DNA from: Candidatus Gastranaerophilales bacterium
GTDB taxonomy: Bacteria > Cyanobacteriota > Vampirovibrionia > Gastranaerophilales > Gastranaerophilaceae
Assembly: GCA_944326495.1 (NCBI GenBank)
Contig: CALVEE010000013.1
Location: forward strand, 1-19,564
Direction: 5' to 3'
DNA: 19,564 bases
Part shown: positions 1 through 5,056 of the stretch, in pieces
Layout of the letters: each line of letters starts with the position of its first letter
Position numbering within the stretch: position 1 is the stretch's first letter
Position numbers and translations under genes: made by a program
The notes under the pieces: generated by a model
The model's input: only the letters and a program-made list of their open reading frames with translations
Database searches by the model: none
Told to the model about the DNA's origin: nothing

Positions 1-24
1 CATATAATGTATATTATCATATAC

Positions 25-58
25 AAGAAGCCCGAAACCTTTATGGCTCGGGCTTCTT
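25..58 (-). terminator. Terminator hairpin downstream of tRNA-Ser
   Basis: A perfect 11-bp stem pairs 25-35 with 48-58 (AAGAAGCCCGA and its complement) around a 12-nt loop. It lies 3 nt past the CCA end of the minus-strand tRNA-Ser. On the minus strand the stem ends in CTTCTT followed by an AT-rich run, so the U-tract is weak. The nearly symmetrical A/T flanks mean it could also stop plus-strand transcripts entering from the left. Confidence 0.7.
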
Positions 59-61
59 AAA

Positions 62-151
62 TGGAGGAGGAGGTGGGATTCGAACCCACGGTACGCTCGC
101 ACGTACGACGGTTTTCAAGACCGCTCCAATCAACCGCTCTGGCACTCCTCC
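62..151 (-). tRNA. tRNA-Ser (anticodon UGA)
   Basis: Read on the minus strand, this 90-nt gene folds as a class II tRNA. The acceptor GGAGGAG (151-145) pairs with CTCCTCC (72-66). The anticodon loop CTTGAAA carries UGA, there is a long variable arm (GTACGTGCGAGCGTAC region), and the T-arm is GTGGG-TTCGAAT-CCCAC. The long variable arm plus the UGA anticodon identify it as a serine tRNA reading UCA-type codons. CCA is encoded at 64-62. By this alignment the discriminator base is U (position 65), whereas serine tRNAs usually carry G73. A terminator hairpin follows directly. Confidence 0.95.
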
Positions 152-176
152 AAAGGATTCAATTGTAACAAAATAT

Positions 177-205
177 ATCTTACATAAAACATAATTTTTT
201 GTAAA
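177..205 (-). promoter_or_regulatory. Putative promoter of tRNA-Ser
   Basis: On the minus strand TTTACA (205-200) is separated by 17 bp from TAAGAT (182-177). Transcription would start near 170, about 20 nt before the mature tRNA 5' end. The -35 matches consensus at 5 of 6 bases and the -10 at 4 of 6. It is divergent from ruvA. Confidence 0.4.
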
Positions 206-232
206 CCCCTAAATACTTATTTCTATTTATTG

Positions 233-238
233 TATAAT
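233..238 (+). promoter_or_regulatory. -10 box for ruvA
   Basis: A perfect TATAAT lies 24 nt before the chosen ruvA ATG, inside a 12-base string (231-242) that recurs exactly before the acetolactate-synthase gene. No convincing -35 is visible. It predicts a 5' leader of only about 17 nt that contains the AAAAAGG ribosome site at 247-253. Confidence 0.4.
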
Positions 239-261
239 AACCTTGTAAAAAGGTATTGAGT

Positions 262-876
262 ATGTTTGATTATTTTAAAGGGTTTGTAACTGATAAAAAA
301 AGAACCGTTAAGGGAACTTTTGTAACAATAGAGGCCGGAGGATGCGGATATTTACTTGAGGTCGGGGAACGTGATTTTGATGCAATCAAGATAAATGAAG
401 AAACTTTACAAAAAGTTTATGTTCTTTTGACTCATAGGGAAGATGCTATGTCATTATATGGCTTCTCTCATAAAGAAACACGAGATATTTTTCAAATCCT
501 TCTTTCTGTATCAGGTGTCGGTGCTAAAATGGCAATAGCACTTCTTAATGAATTTGATGCGTGTGATTTGATTACACTGGTAATTGATGGAAATTTTAAG
601 GAACTGACAAGAGCTAAAGGCGTTGGGCCAAAACTCGCTCAAAAAATTATTTTAGAACTCAAAGATAAGCTTATAAAAACCGAATTGCCAAGAGCCGCTT
701 GTGTTTTACCTCAATCGCAAGCGGCAGATGATACGCTGGCAGTTCTTCTGTCTCTCGGATATGAAGAAAAAGAAATTGAGGATGCGTTTAGAAAAATTTT
801 GCCAACACTTGCAGATACCTCTAATTCTGAAGAAGTATTGAGGAATGTGCTTACTTATATTTCTAAGCAGGTTTAA
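262..876 (+). CDS. ruvA: Holliday junction branch migration protein RuvA
   Basis: RuvA binds four-way DNA junctions as a tetramer (or double tetramer) and loads the RuvB helicase rings that drive branch migration; RuvC then cleaves. The 204-residue product is full length for the family. The N-terminal OB fold covers about residues 1-62, with the family signature HREDAMSLYGF near 58-68. Two helix-hairpin-helix motifs follow, SGVGAK (84-89) and KGVGPK (119-124), and a C-terminal RuvB-binding helical domain covers about 155-204. The ATG at 262 is preferred over an in-frame TTG at 256 because AAAAAGG (247-253) sits 8 nt before it and RuvA proteins typically begin with this type of MF/MI start. 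No ruvB or ruvC adjoins it, so it stands alone here; scattered ruv genes are common outside Proteobacteria. Confidence 0.97.
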   Translation: MFDYFKGFVTDKKRTVKGTFVTIEAGGCGYLLEVGERDFDAIKINEETLQKVYVLLTHREDAMSLYGFSHKETRDIFQILLSVSGVGAKMAIALLNEFDACDLITLVIDGNFKELTRAKGVGPKLAQKIILELKDKLIKTELPRAACVLPQSQAADDTLAVLLSLGYEEKEIEDAFRKILPTLADTSNSEEVLRNVLTYISKQV

Positions 877-933
877 ATATTTGAATTTGCGGAATATTTA
901 ATGATATCAGAAAATAAAAAAGCCTTCTCGTTC

Positions 934-1148
934 GAATTTCAAAGTTTCGCTTCTGCTCAACTAGAAACTCTTGGTGAGGCGGCAGCCCCGTAAGGGGAAT
1001 AAAGAAGGTAAAGTTTTCAAATTTATATCTTTCCGTTTCTAATTTTTCAACCGGCTAAGATAGCCCCCTCACCGCATCCGTAGTTTTCGGCACGGCCTCA
1101 AGCACGGCTGCTCCTCTCCCGTAAGGAGAGGAAAACGTACTTTTTTTC
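934..1148. repeat. Structured intergenic repeat, copy 1
   Basis: About 215 bp between ruvA and tRNA-Pro, recurring in the same orientation at 4632-4850. The shared blocks include the GGTGAGG segment, the CCCC-gtaa-GGGG mini-hairpin (986-997), the AGAAGGTAAAGTTTTC block, the CCCCTCACCGCATCCGTAG block and the GGCTGCTCCTCTCCC block. Internal structure: GGTGAGGCGGC (973-983) is complementary to 1063-1073 with one mismatch, and TCCTCTCC/GGAGAGGA forms an 8-bp hairpin at 1112-1132. No long ORF is conserved between copies. It resembles a dispersed non-coding or MITE-like element, but I recognise no named family. The rest of the gap from 877 to 1274 shows nothing I can identify. Confidence 0.8.
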
Positions 1149-1274
1149 AAATTAATTGTAGCGCAAGCTCCATACTGCAAACAAAAACTGCTCGAAGATA
1201 CAAACAAAATTTATTTTTGAGCTTATCCCCTTTATGCACCAGAAACATTTTTATTTACTTACATAATGTAAACA

Positions 1275-1309
1275 AAAAAGGCTTCCAAAAATTCTTTAGA
1301 AGCCTTTTT
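1275..1309 (-). terminator. Rho-independent terminator of tRNA-Pro
   Basis: On the minus strand an 11-bp stem (AAAAAGGCTTC, 1299-1309 with 1275-1285) has a 13-nt loop and ends in TTTTTTG. It begins 7 nt after the tRNA-Pro CCA end. Confidence 0.8.
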
Positions 1310-1315
1310 AATAAA

Positions 1316-1392
1316 TGGTCGGGATGACACGATTCGAACGTGCGACCCCTTCGTCCCAAGCGAAGTGCGCTACCAAGCTGCGCTACATCCCG
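1316..1392 (-). tRNA. tRNA-Pro (anticodon UGG)
   Basis: This 77-nt minus-strand gene has acceptor CGGGATG pairing with CATCCCG and D-arm GCGCAGCTTGGTAGCGC. Anticodon stem CTTCG/CGAAG encloses CTTGGGA (anticodon UGG), and the T-arm is GCACG-TTCGAAT-CGTGT. It ends in A73 and an encoded CCA (1318-1316). It should read proline CCN codons, mainly CCA/CCG. The false ORF across it gives the peptide fragment VAQLGSALRLGRRGRTFESC, a typical by-product of translating a tRNA gene. Confidence 0.97.
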
Positions 1393-1407
1393 ATAAATAC
1401 TTAGTTT

Positions 1408-1534
1408 CCGAGTTTGGAACGCAGCTTGGTAATATCTATATACGGCTCGTCCCACTAACGTTCGAACTCGCCTCCCTCCAATCAAAACGATAATTAATTG
1501 TTTTTCCGGAGTCCTTGCTACATCCCGATAAATA
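1408..1534. pseudogene. tRNA-like debris next to tRNA-Pro
   Basis: Three fragments resemble the neighbouring tRNA-Pro. An 18-bp direct copy of its 5' end plus leader (1517-1534 matches 1382-1399). A 12-bp inverted copy of its D-arm lies at 1420-1431 (CGCAGCTTGGTA, complement of 1371-1382). A T-loop-like GTTCGAAC lies at 1460-1467, and on the plus strand the D-arm to T-loop spacing is 28 nt against 31 in the real tRNA. CGAGTTtGGAACG and CGTTCGAACTCG also form an imperfect hairpin spanning about 1409-1470. No complete cloverleaf can be drawn, so this is probably a decayed tRNA or a recombination scar. Confidence 0.45.
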
Positions 1535-1607
1535 TTCGATTCTCAATGTAAGCTCATCTTACTGTAAACAAACTTATAAATCAAGATACAAGTTTTAATC
1601 TTTGATG

Positions 1608-1613
1608 TATAAT
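1608..1613 (+). promoter_or_regulatory. -10 box for the acetolactate-synthase-type gene
   Basis: TATAAT lies within TGTATAATAACC, identical to the ruvA upstream string. A weak -35 candidate, GATACA, lies at 1585-1590. If used, transcription starts near 1620, which excludes the upstream in-frame starts at 1602 and 1605 and gives a very short leader. Confidence 0.4.
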
Positions 1614-1634
1614 AACCGTAAGATGACAAAACTA

Positions 1635-3242
1635 ATGAGTCTTAAAACAAAAACAACTTCCGCTGCGGCTCTTGTTAATACATTATTAAAACTGAACATT
1701 GACAGTATCTTCGGATACCCTGGTGCTTCTGTTTTAAGTATTTATAATGAACTTGCTTCCGAGACAAGAATTAAACATTATCTTGTAAGACATGAGCAGG
1801 CTGCTGTACATGCTGCAGAAGGATATGCCAGAGTCAGTGGTAAAACCGGTGTTGTTCTGGTTACTTCAGGACCGGGATTTACAAATACTATAACAGGAAT
1901 TGCAAATGCTTATGCTGATTCCACACCGCTTGTAATTCTTGCCGGACAGGTTACAAATGCAGATAAAAAAGGAAAAATATTTCAGTATGTTGATATTGAA
2001 TCAATTGTAAAAACTTGTTCCAAAAAAGTATTTAATTTTTCAGATAATGATGATATAGAAGAAGTTATTGAAAACGCGTTTCTGGAAGCTAATACGGGGG
2101 TAAAAGGGCCTGTAGTCGTGATACTGCCGAGAAATCTTCTTGAAGCAGAACATAAACCCAAAAGACATATTTTGGAAATGGAAGAATATAATACTCCGAA
2201 TTTTCAAGCAGAAATTAGAACTCTAAAAGAACTTCTGAACTCATCTGCAAAACCACTTATTTTATTAGGAGGCGGTTGCGTCAATGCAGCTAAAGAAGTT
2301 GAACATTTTATTACAAAACTCCAAGCCCCTGTAGTATCGACTCTTATGGGTATCGGAATTTATCCGGCTGAAAATAACTTATATTTGGGAATGATAGGCC
2401 TGAATGGTACTGAAACCGCTAATGCGGCATTAAACCACTGTGATCTTCTAATTGCACTCGGAACATCTCTTTCTGACAGATCAACTTGCAAAAACAAAAA
2501 TTTTACCGGAAATTTTAAAACTGTCAGTGTAAATTTACAAAAATCCTCTAAGCAGGTTGATTTGGAAATTATTGCTGATGTAAAAGAATTTTTAAGTATT
2601 CTTCTTGCAGGAGAGGAAAATATTACACCAAAACCTAAAAAACTACTTATGGAAATAGATGCATTAAGAGATTACTGTGAAATCAGACTGGAGAGTTCCA
2701 AAACATTGCATTCATCATATGTACTCGAAACCATATCTGAATTTACCAAATACTATGAGCCTGTTGTTGTAACAGATGTAGGTCAGCATCAAATGCTTAC
2801 GGCTCAATTTTTTAATTTTAATAAACCCCGCAAATTCATTACCTCCGGCGGACTTGGTACAATGGGGTTTGGCCTTCCTGCTGCGATAGGCGCTCATATT
2901 GCTAAACCAAATAATCTCATACTCAATATTACAGGTGATGGCTCTTTCCAGATGAATCTGCAAGAGCTTGCAACTTGCAGGGAACATAATATACCGGTAA
3001 AAATTATAATCATGAACAACAGTTACCTGGGAATGGTCAGAGAGTTGCAGGAGAAAATATACAACAAAAGATATCAGGTAGAAATGATTAATCCTGATTT
3101 TGCAAAAATTGCAGAAGCATATGATTTATTTGCTATAAGAGTTAGAAAAAAAGAAGAATTAATTCCGGCTTTGGAAAAAGCTATTAACCATAAAGGGACT
3201 GCTATTGTAGATATAGTTATTGATTCTTTTGAAAACATATAA
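1635..3242 (+). CDS. Acetolactate synthase-type ThDP enzyme, large subunit
   Basis: Thiamine-diphosphate enzyme of the acetohydroxyacid synthase family, which condenses pyruvate with pyruvate or 2-oxobutyrate at the entry to valine/leucine/isoleucine synthesis. From this start (535 residues; IlvB/IlvG are about 550-590) I see FGYPGAS at 26-32, catalytic Glu54 in RHEQ, a central domain, and the Mg/ThDP motif GDGSFQMN at 434-441. MNNSYLGMVRELQ follows, close to the IlvB/IlvG MNNxYLGMVRQWQ block. Differences from canonical enzymes: PGA for PGG, no GTDAFQE segment after GQV, and Leu471 where most have Trp. No ilvN/ilvH small subunit or ilvC is adjacent, and a terminator follows immediately. The start is uncertain: ATG 1623 is equally possible, and longer starts at 1602/1605 conflict with the -10 box. 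The family is certain; the exact substrate is not, so other 2-oxoacid ThDP lyases remain possible. Confidence 0.85.
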   Translation: MSLKTKTTSAAALVNTLLKLNIDSIFGYPGASVLSIYNELASETRIKHYLVRHEQAAVHAAEGYARVSGKTGVVLVTSGPGFTNTITGIANAYADSTPLVILAGQVTNADKKGKIFQYVDIESIVKTCSKKVFNFSDNDDIEEVIENAFLEANTGVKGPVVVILPRNLLEAEHKPKRHILEMEEYNTPNFQAEIRTLKELLNSSAKPLILLGGGCVNAAKEVEHFITKLQAPVVSTLMGIGIYPAENNLYLGMIGLNGTETANAALNHCDLLIALGTSLSDRSTCKNKNFTGNFKTVSVNLQKSSKQVDLEIIADVKEFLSILLAGEENITPKPKKLLMEIDALRDYCEIRLESSKTLHSSYVLETISEFTKYYEPVVVTDVGQHQMLTAQFFNFNKPRKFITSGGLGTMGFGLPAAIGAHIAKPNNLILNITGDGSFQMNLQELATCREHNIPVKIIIMNNSYLGMVRELQEKIYNKRYQVEMINPDFAKIAEAYDLFAIRVRKKEELIPALEKAINHKGTAIVDIVIDSFENI

Positions 3243-3268
3243 AAGCCGTTCAAACAGAACGGCTTTTA
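3241..3268 (+). terminator. Terminator overlapping the ALS-type stop codon
   Basis: Perfect 11-bp stem AAAAGCCGTTC (3241-3251) with GAACGGCTTTT (3257-3267) and a 5-nt loop, ending TTTTATATAATCC. The stem begins inside the TAA stop, so no further gene is cotranscribed. On the minus strand it also ends in TTTT and could serve the convergent regulator gene. Confidence 0.85.
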
Positions 3269-3308
3269 TATAATCCTTTTAATCCTTTTCCCAATTTTCC
3301 GCTTCATT

Positions 3309-3497
3309 TTAATCCAGCAGTGCTTCCAAAATTGCAGCATTTTTCGTTGCCATAGTATTAGCTTTCATCCTGCTTTTATACATATAGCTCCTCAAAGCTT
3401 CTCTAATCAATTCTGAACGTGTACGGTTTTCGCCTTCTGCTACCTGGTCAATTTTGTCTAAAAATTCTTCGGGCATTGAAATCAAAACTCTTGCCAT
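3309..3497 (-). CDS. Ribbon-helix-helix (CopG-type) transcriptional regulator
   Basis: A 62-residue protein with the classic RHH layout. A short beta strand (ARVLISMP, residues 2-9) inserts into the DNA major groove in such dimers. A first helix (about 10-23) and a second helix starting at TRSELIREALRSYM (about 26-39) follow, then a short basic/Ala-rich tail. Proteins of this size are usually DNA-binding autorepressors, or antitoxins paired with a toxin. No toxin-like ORF adjoins it on the same strand, so I read it as a solitary regulator. A strong ribosome site, AAAGGAG, lies about 7 nt before the ATG. A 9-bp inverted repeat at 3519-3553 is a plausible self-operator. Targets cannot be read from the window. 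Confidence 0.85.
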   Translation of the reverse strand: MARVLISMPEEFLDKIDQVAEGENRTRSELIREALRSYMYKSRMKANTMATKNAAILEALLD

Positions 3498-3518
3498 ATA
3501 TTTCTCCTTTACTATGTA

Positions 3519-3553
3519 ATGACTTTAGATATCTTGTATATATATAAAGTCAT
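3519..3553. promoter_or_regulatory. Inverted repeat, candidate RHH operator
   Basis: ATGACTTTA (3519-3527) and TAAAGTCAT (3545-3553) are perfect 9-bp inverted arms separated by 17 bp, 22 bp upstream of the RHH start codon. The spacer is AT-rich and on the minus strand includes TATATATACAAG, a possible -10 region. Arm centres are 26 bp apart, about 2.5 helical turns. RHH dimers commonly bind such paired arms at their own promoter; that use here is inference. Confidence 0.45.
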
Positions 3554-3670
3554 AAAGAGAAAAAAAATTGCTTTTTTTGTTTGATATATTAAGTTTTGTA
3601 AACAAAGCTTTTCGAAACCCAGCTGCTGCAGAAGATTTTAGGAATTGTGTTTTAATACCTTAAGCATAAA

Positions 3671-4405
3671 TCACAATTTTATTGTTCTAAATAGAGTAAA
3701 GTATTGATGCGCGCCATAATATATTATAATCGATATAAAGTAGTTTTCTAAATCATTAACTTCTAAATATGTTTGTACCGGCGTTTTTCTTTTTGTACTT
3801 TTAAGATTACCGATAAAGTCCAGAAATCCCATATGGAGCTTTTGTGCAAAAGTGTATTTAGGTTTAGGAATATGTTCATCGTAAAACATTTCGGGTGTAT
3901 ACTCTCTTTCGTATACAGGAATAATGTATTTTACAATGCCATTTTGTTTAAAAAGTATAAACCAATCGCCTTCATGCTCACGCGGAGTAAGAAGATAATA
4001 TCCGGGTTCAACAGTTATAGACTTAAAGTATATAGGGGAATTTAGCCTTAAAAGCGGATAAACAGACCAGGTTGCATCTTTCAAGTCATAGTATTGTTCA
4101 GGATCAATGTTGTGAAGATAAGAAAAATTCGGGACATCCAGTGAGTTATAAATTTCTGCATAATTTTTTGTAGGTTTTGCTTTTTCACCTTGAGGCGGAA
4201 TTATAATCTCTTCTTCTGAATACTGCTGATAAGCATCATTATTTCCCGGAATCTCAGGATTATCGACCTCATCAAGGGTATTCGGGTCAATATCTTCATA
4301 AAATCCGGGCGGAGTTCCCGCATGACCGCCATTATCTACAGGTTCTGCAGCATATACCGGTAAAAATAACATTAAAGCTAAAAACAACAAACTCTTCTTG
4401 AACAT
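3671..4405 (-). CDS. Secreted protein of unknown function
   Basis: A 244-residue protein I do not recognise. Residues 1-19 form a signal peptide: MFKK, a hydrophobic run LLFLALMLFL, then PVYA with likely cleavage before AEPV. About 20-90 is a low-complexity acidic/Pro/Asn-rich linker (PVDNGGHAGTPPG, EEIIIPPQGEK). About 95-244 looks like a small folded domain rich in Tyr, Phe and Pro, with YYLLTPREHEGDWFILFKQN in its middle. No further transmembrane helix and no lipobox cysteine is present, so it should be exported and soluble or loosely surface-attached. The start ATG has no visible ribosome site, and the best promoter would place the transcript start almost on it. The gene stands alone on the minus strand between the RHH regulator and the repeat at 4632. 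Confidence 0.8.
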   Translation of the reverse strand: MFKKSLLFLALMLFLPVYAAEPVDNGGHAGTPPGFYEDIDPNTLDEVDNPEIPGNNDAYQQYSEEEIIIPPQGEKAKPTKNYAEIYNSLDVPNFSYLHNIDPEQYYDLKDATWSVYPLLRLNSPIYFKSITVEPGYYLLTPREHEGDWFILFKQNGIVKYIIPVYEREYTPEMFYDEHIPKPKYTFAQKLHMGFLDFIGNLKSTKRKTPVQTYLEVNDLENYFISIIIYYGAHQYFTLFRTIKL

Positions 4406-4411
4406 ACAAAT

Positions 4412-4439
4412 ATTTTAATAAATATTAAAATAAAATCAA
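4412..4439 (-). promoter_or_regulatory. Putative promoter of the secreted-protein gene
   Basis: On the minus strand TTGATT (4439-4434), a 16-bp spacer and TAAAAT (4417-4412). The expected start falls near 4405, the first base of the ATG, suggesting a leaderless mRNA. No Shine-Dalgarno sequence is present, which agrees. From here to about 4608 I see no gene or clear signal. Confidence 0.4.
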
Positions 4440-4608
4440 GTATTACAGCGTTTTAAATCACAATAAGCAGCATTAAAACCATTTTAATCTTAAATACAAT
4501 TCTCCTCGCTTAACAGGTACAACCGCCCGGTAAAAATTTTGTTTATTAAAAATATGTTCCCATCGCAAAATTGCATAAGTGTTCTCCAAAACTCAAGGCA
4601 TTCAACCC

Positions 4609-4629
4609 TCCTCTCCTAACGGGAGAGGA
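4609..4629. repeat. Hairpin flanking repeat copy 2
   Basis: TCCTCTCC-taacg-GGAGAGGA, an 8-bp perfect stem. The same stem sequence with loop cgtaa occurs inside repeat copy 1 (1112-1132), and a one-mismatch version lies at 4816-4836. The copy-2 locus is therefore bracketed by this hairpin at both ends. Confidence 0.7.
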
Positions 4630-4631
4630 TA

Positions 4632-4850
4632 GAATTTCAATACGAAACGTAAGTTGAGTATTAGAAATTCTTGGTGAGGTGGCAGCCCCGTCAGGGGAAT
4701 ATAGAAGGTAAAGTTTTCGTATTTATATCTTTCCGTTTTTTATTTTTTTTCTACAAGATAAGATAGCCCCCTCACCGCATCCGTAGTTTTCGGCTCCTGC
4801 CTCAAACACGGCTGCTCCTCTCCCGCAGGGCGAGGAAAATGTACTTTTTG
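4632..4850. repeat. Structured intergenic repeat, copy 2
   Basis: Direct-orientation copy of 934-1148, about 3.7 kb away, sharing the same ordered blocks and internal pairings (CCCC-gtca-GGGG at 4686-4697; GGTGAGG complementary to CCTCACC). In the terminal hairpin, copy 1 has TCCTCTCC/GGAGAGGA and copy 2 has TCCTCTCCC/GGGCGAGGA, so the stem is largely kept despite base changes. A 60-codon minus-strand ORF across it (4723-4905) is a by-product of the repeat. The element ends about 38 bp before the fliD promoter. The remainder of 4406-5056 holds only the promoters, this repeat and the fliD leader. Confidence 0.8.
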
Positions 4851-4887
4851 TTTTTTTATATTCTCCCCGTCTCACATTTACCCCCTC

Positions 4888-4915
4888 TTGAAAATTTATG
4901 GACATATGCTATAAT
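4888..4915 (+). promoter_or_regulatory. Strong sigma70-type promoter of the giant fliD
   Basis: TTGAAA (4888-4893), a 16-bp spacer, then TGC-TATAAT (extended -10, 4907-4915). Transcription should begin near 4922, leaving a leader of about 135 nt. It looks like a housekeeping promoter; no flagellar sigma28 (TAAA...GCCGATAA-type) or sigma54 (GG...GC) site was seen. The leader contains a small AT hairpin CAAATT-gtaag-AATTTG (5000-5016) and no riboswitch I recognise. Confidence 0.7.
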
Positions 4916-5056
4916 GTTTATATAAAGTAGCGATGTAATATTTTTCAACTGGAAACGAATCAAAAAATTATAAATAATCACGGAATAGAGTAATTACCCC
5001 AAATTGTAAGAATTTGCATTGTTACGGTGTTATGAAGTTAAAGCAGGTTTAAGACA

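Noticed and set aside
1255..1485. 76-codon minus-strand ORF
   Set aside because: It runs across tRNA-Pro and the tRNA debris; its peptide (VAQLGSALRLGRRGRTFESC) is the familiar artefact of translating a tRNA.
2715..2987. 90-codon minus-strand ORF inside the ALS-type gene
   Set aside because: Antisense shadow of a clearly conserved enzyme, with no family resemblance.
1265..3606. GTAAACAAA occurring three times between genes (about 1267, 1563, 3596)
   Set aside because: Short and AT-rich; three hits in an AT-rich genome may be chance and no spacing pattern was seen.
3309..4405. RHH regulator as antitoxin of a toxin-antitoxin pair with the 244-residue neighbour
   Set aside because: The neighbour has a signal peptide and its own promoter and is separated by about 170 bp; it is not toxin-like.
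4723..4905. 60-codon minus-strand ORF
   Set aside because: It lies within intergenic repeat copy 2; the frame is not kept in copy 1 and there is no ribosome site.
4922..5056. Riboswitch (for example cyclic-di-GMP) in the fliD leader
   Set aside because: No recognisable aptamer core; only a weak 6-bp AT hairpin is visible.
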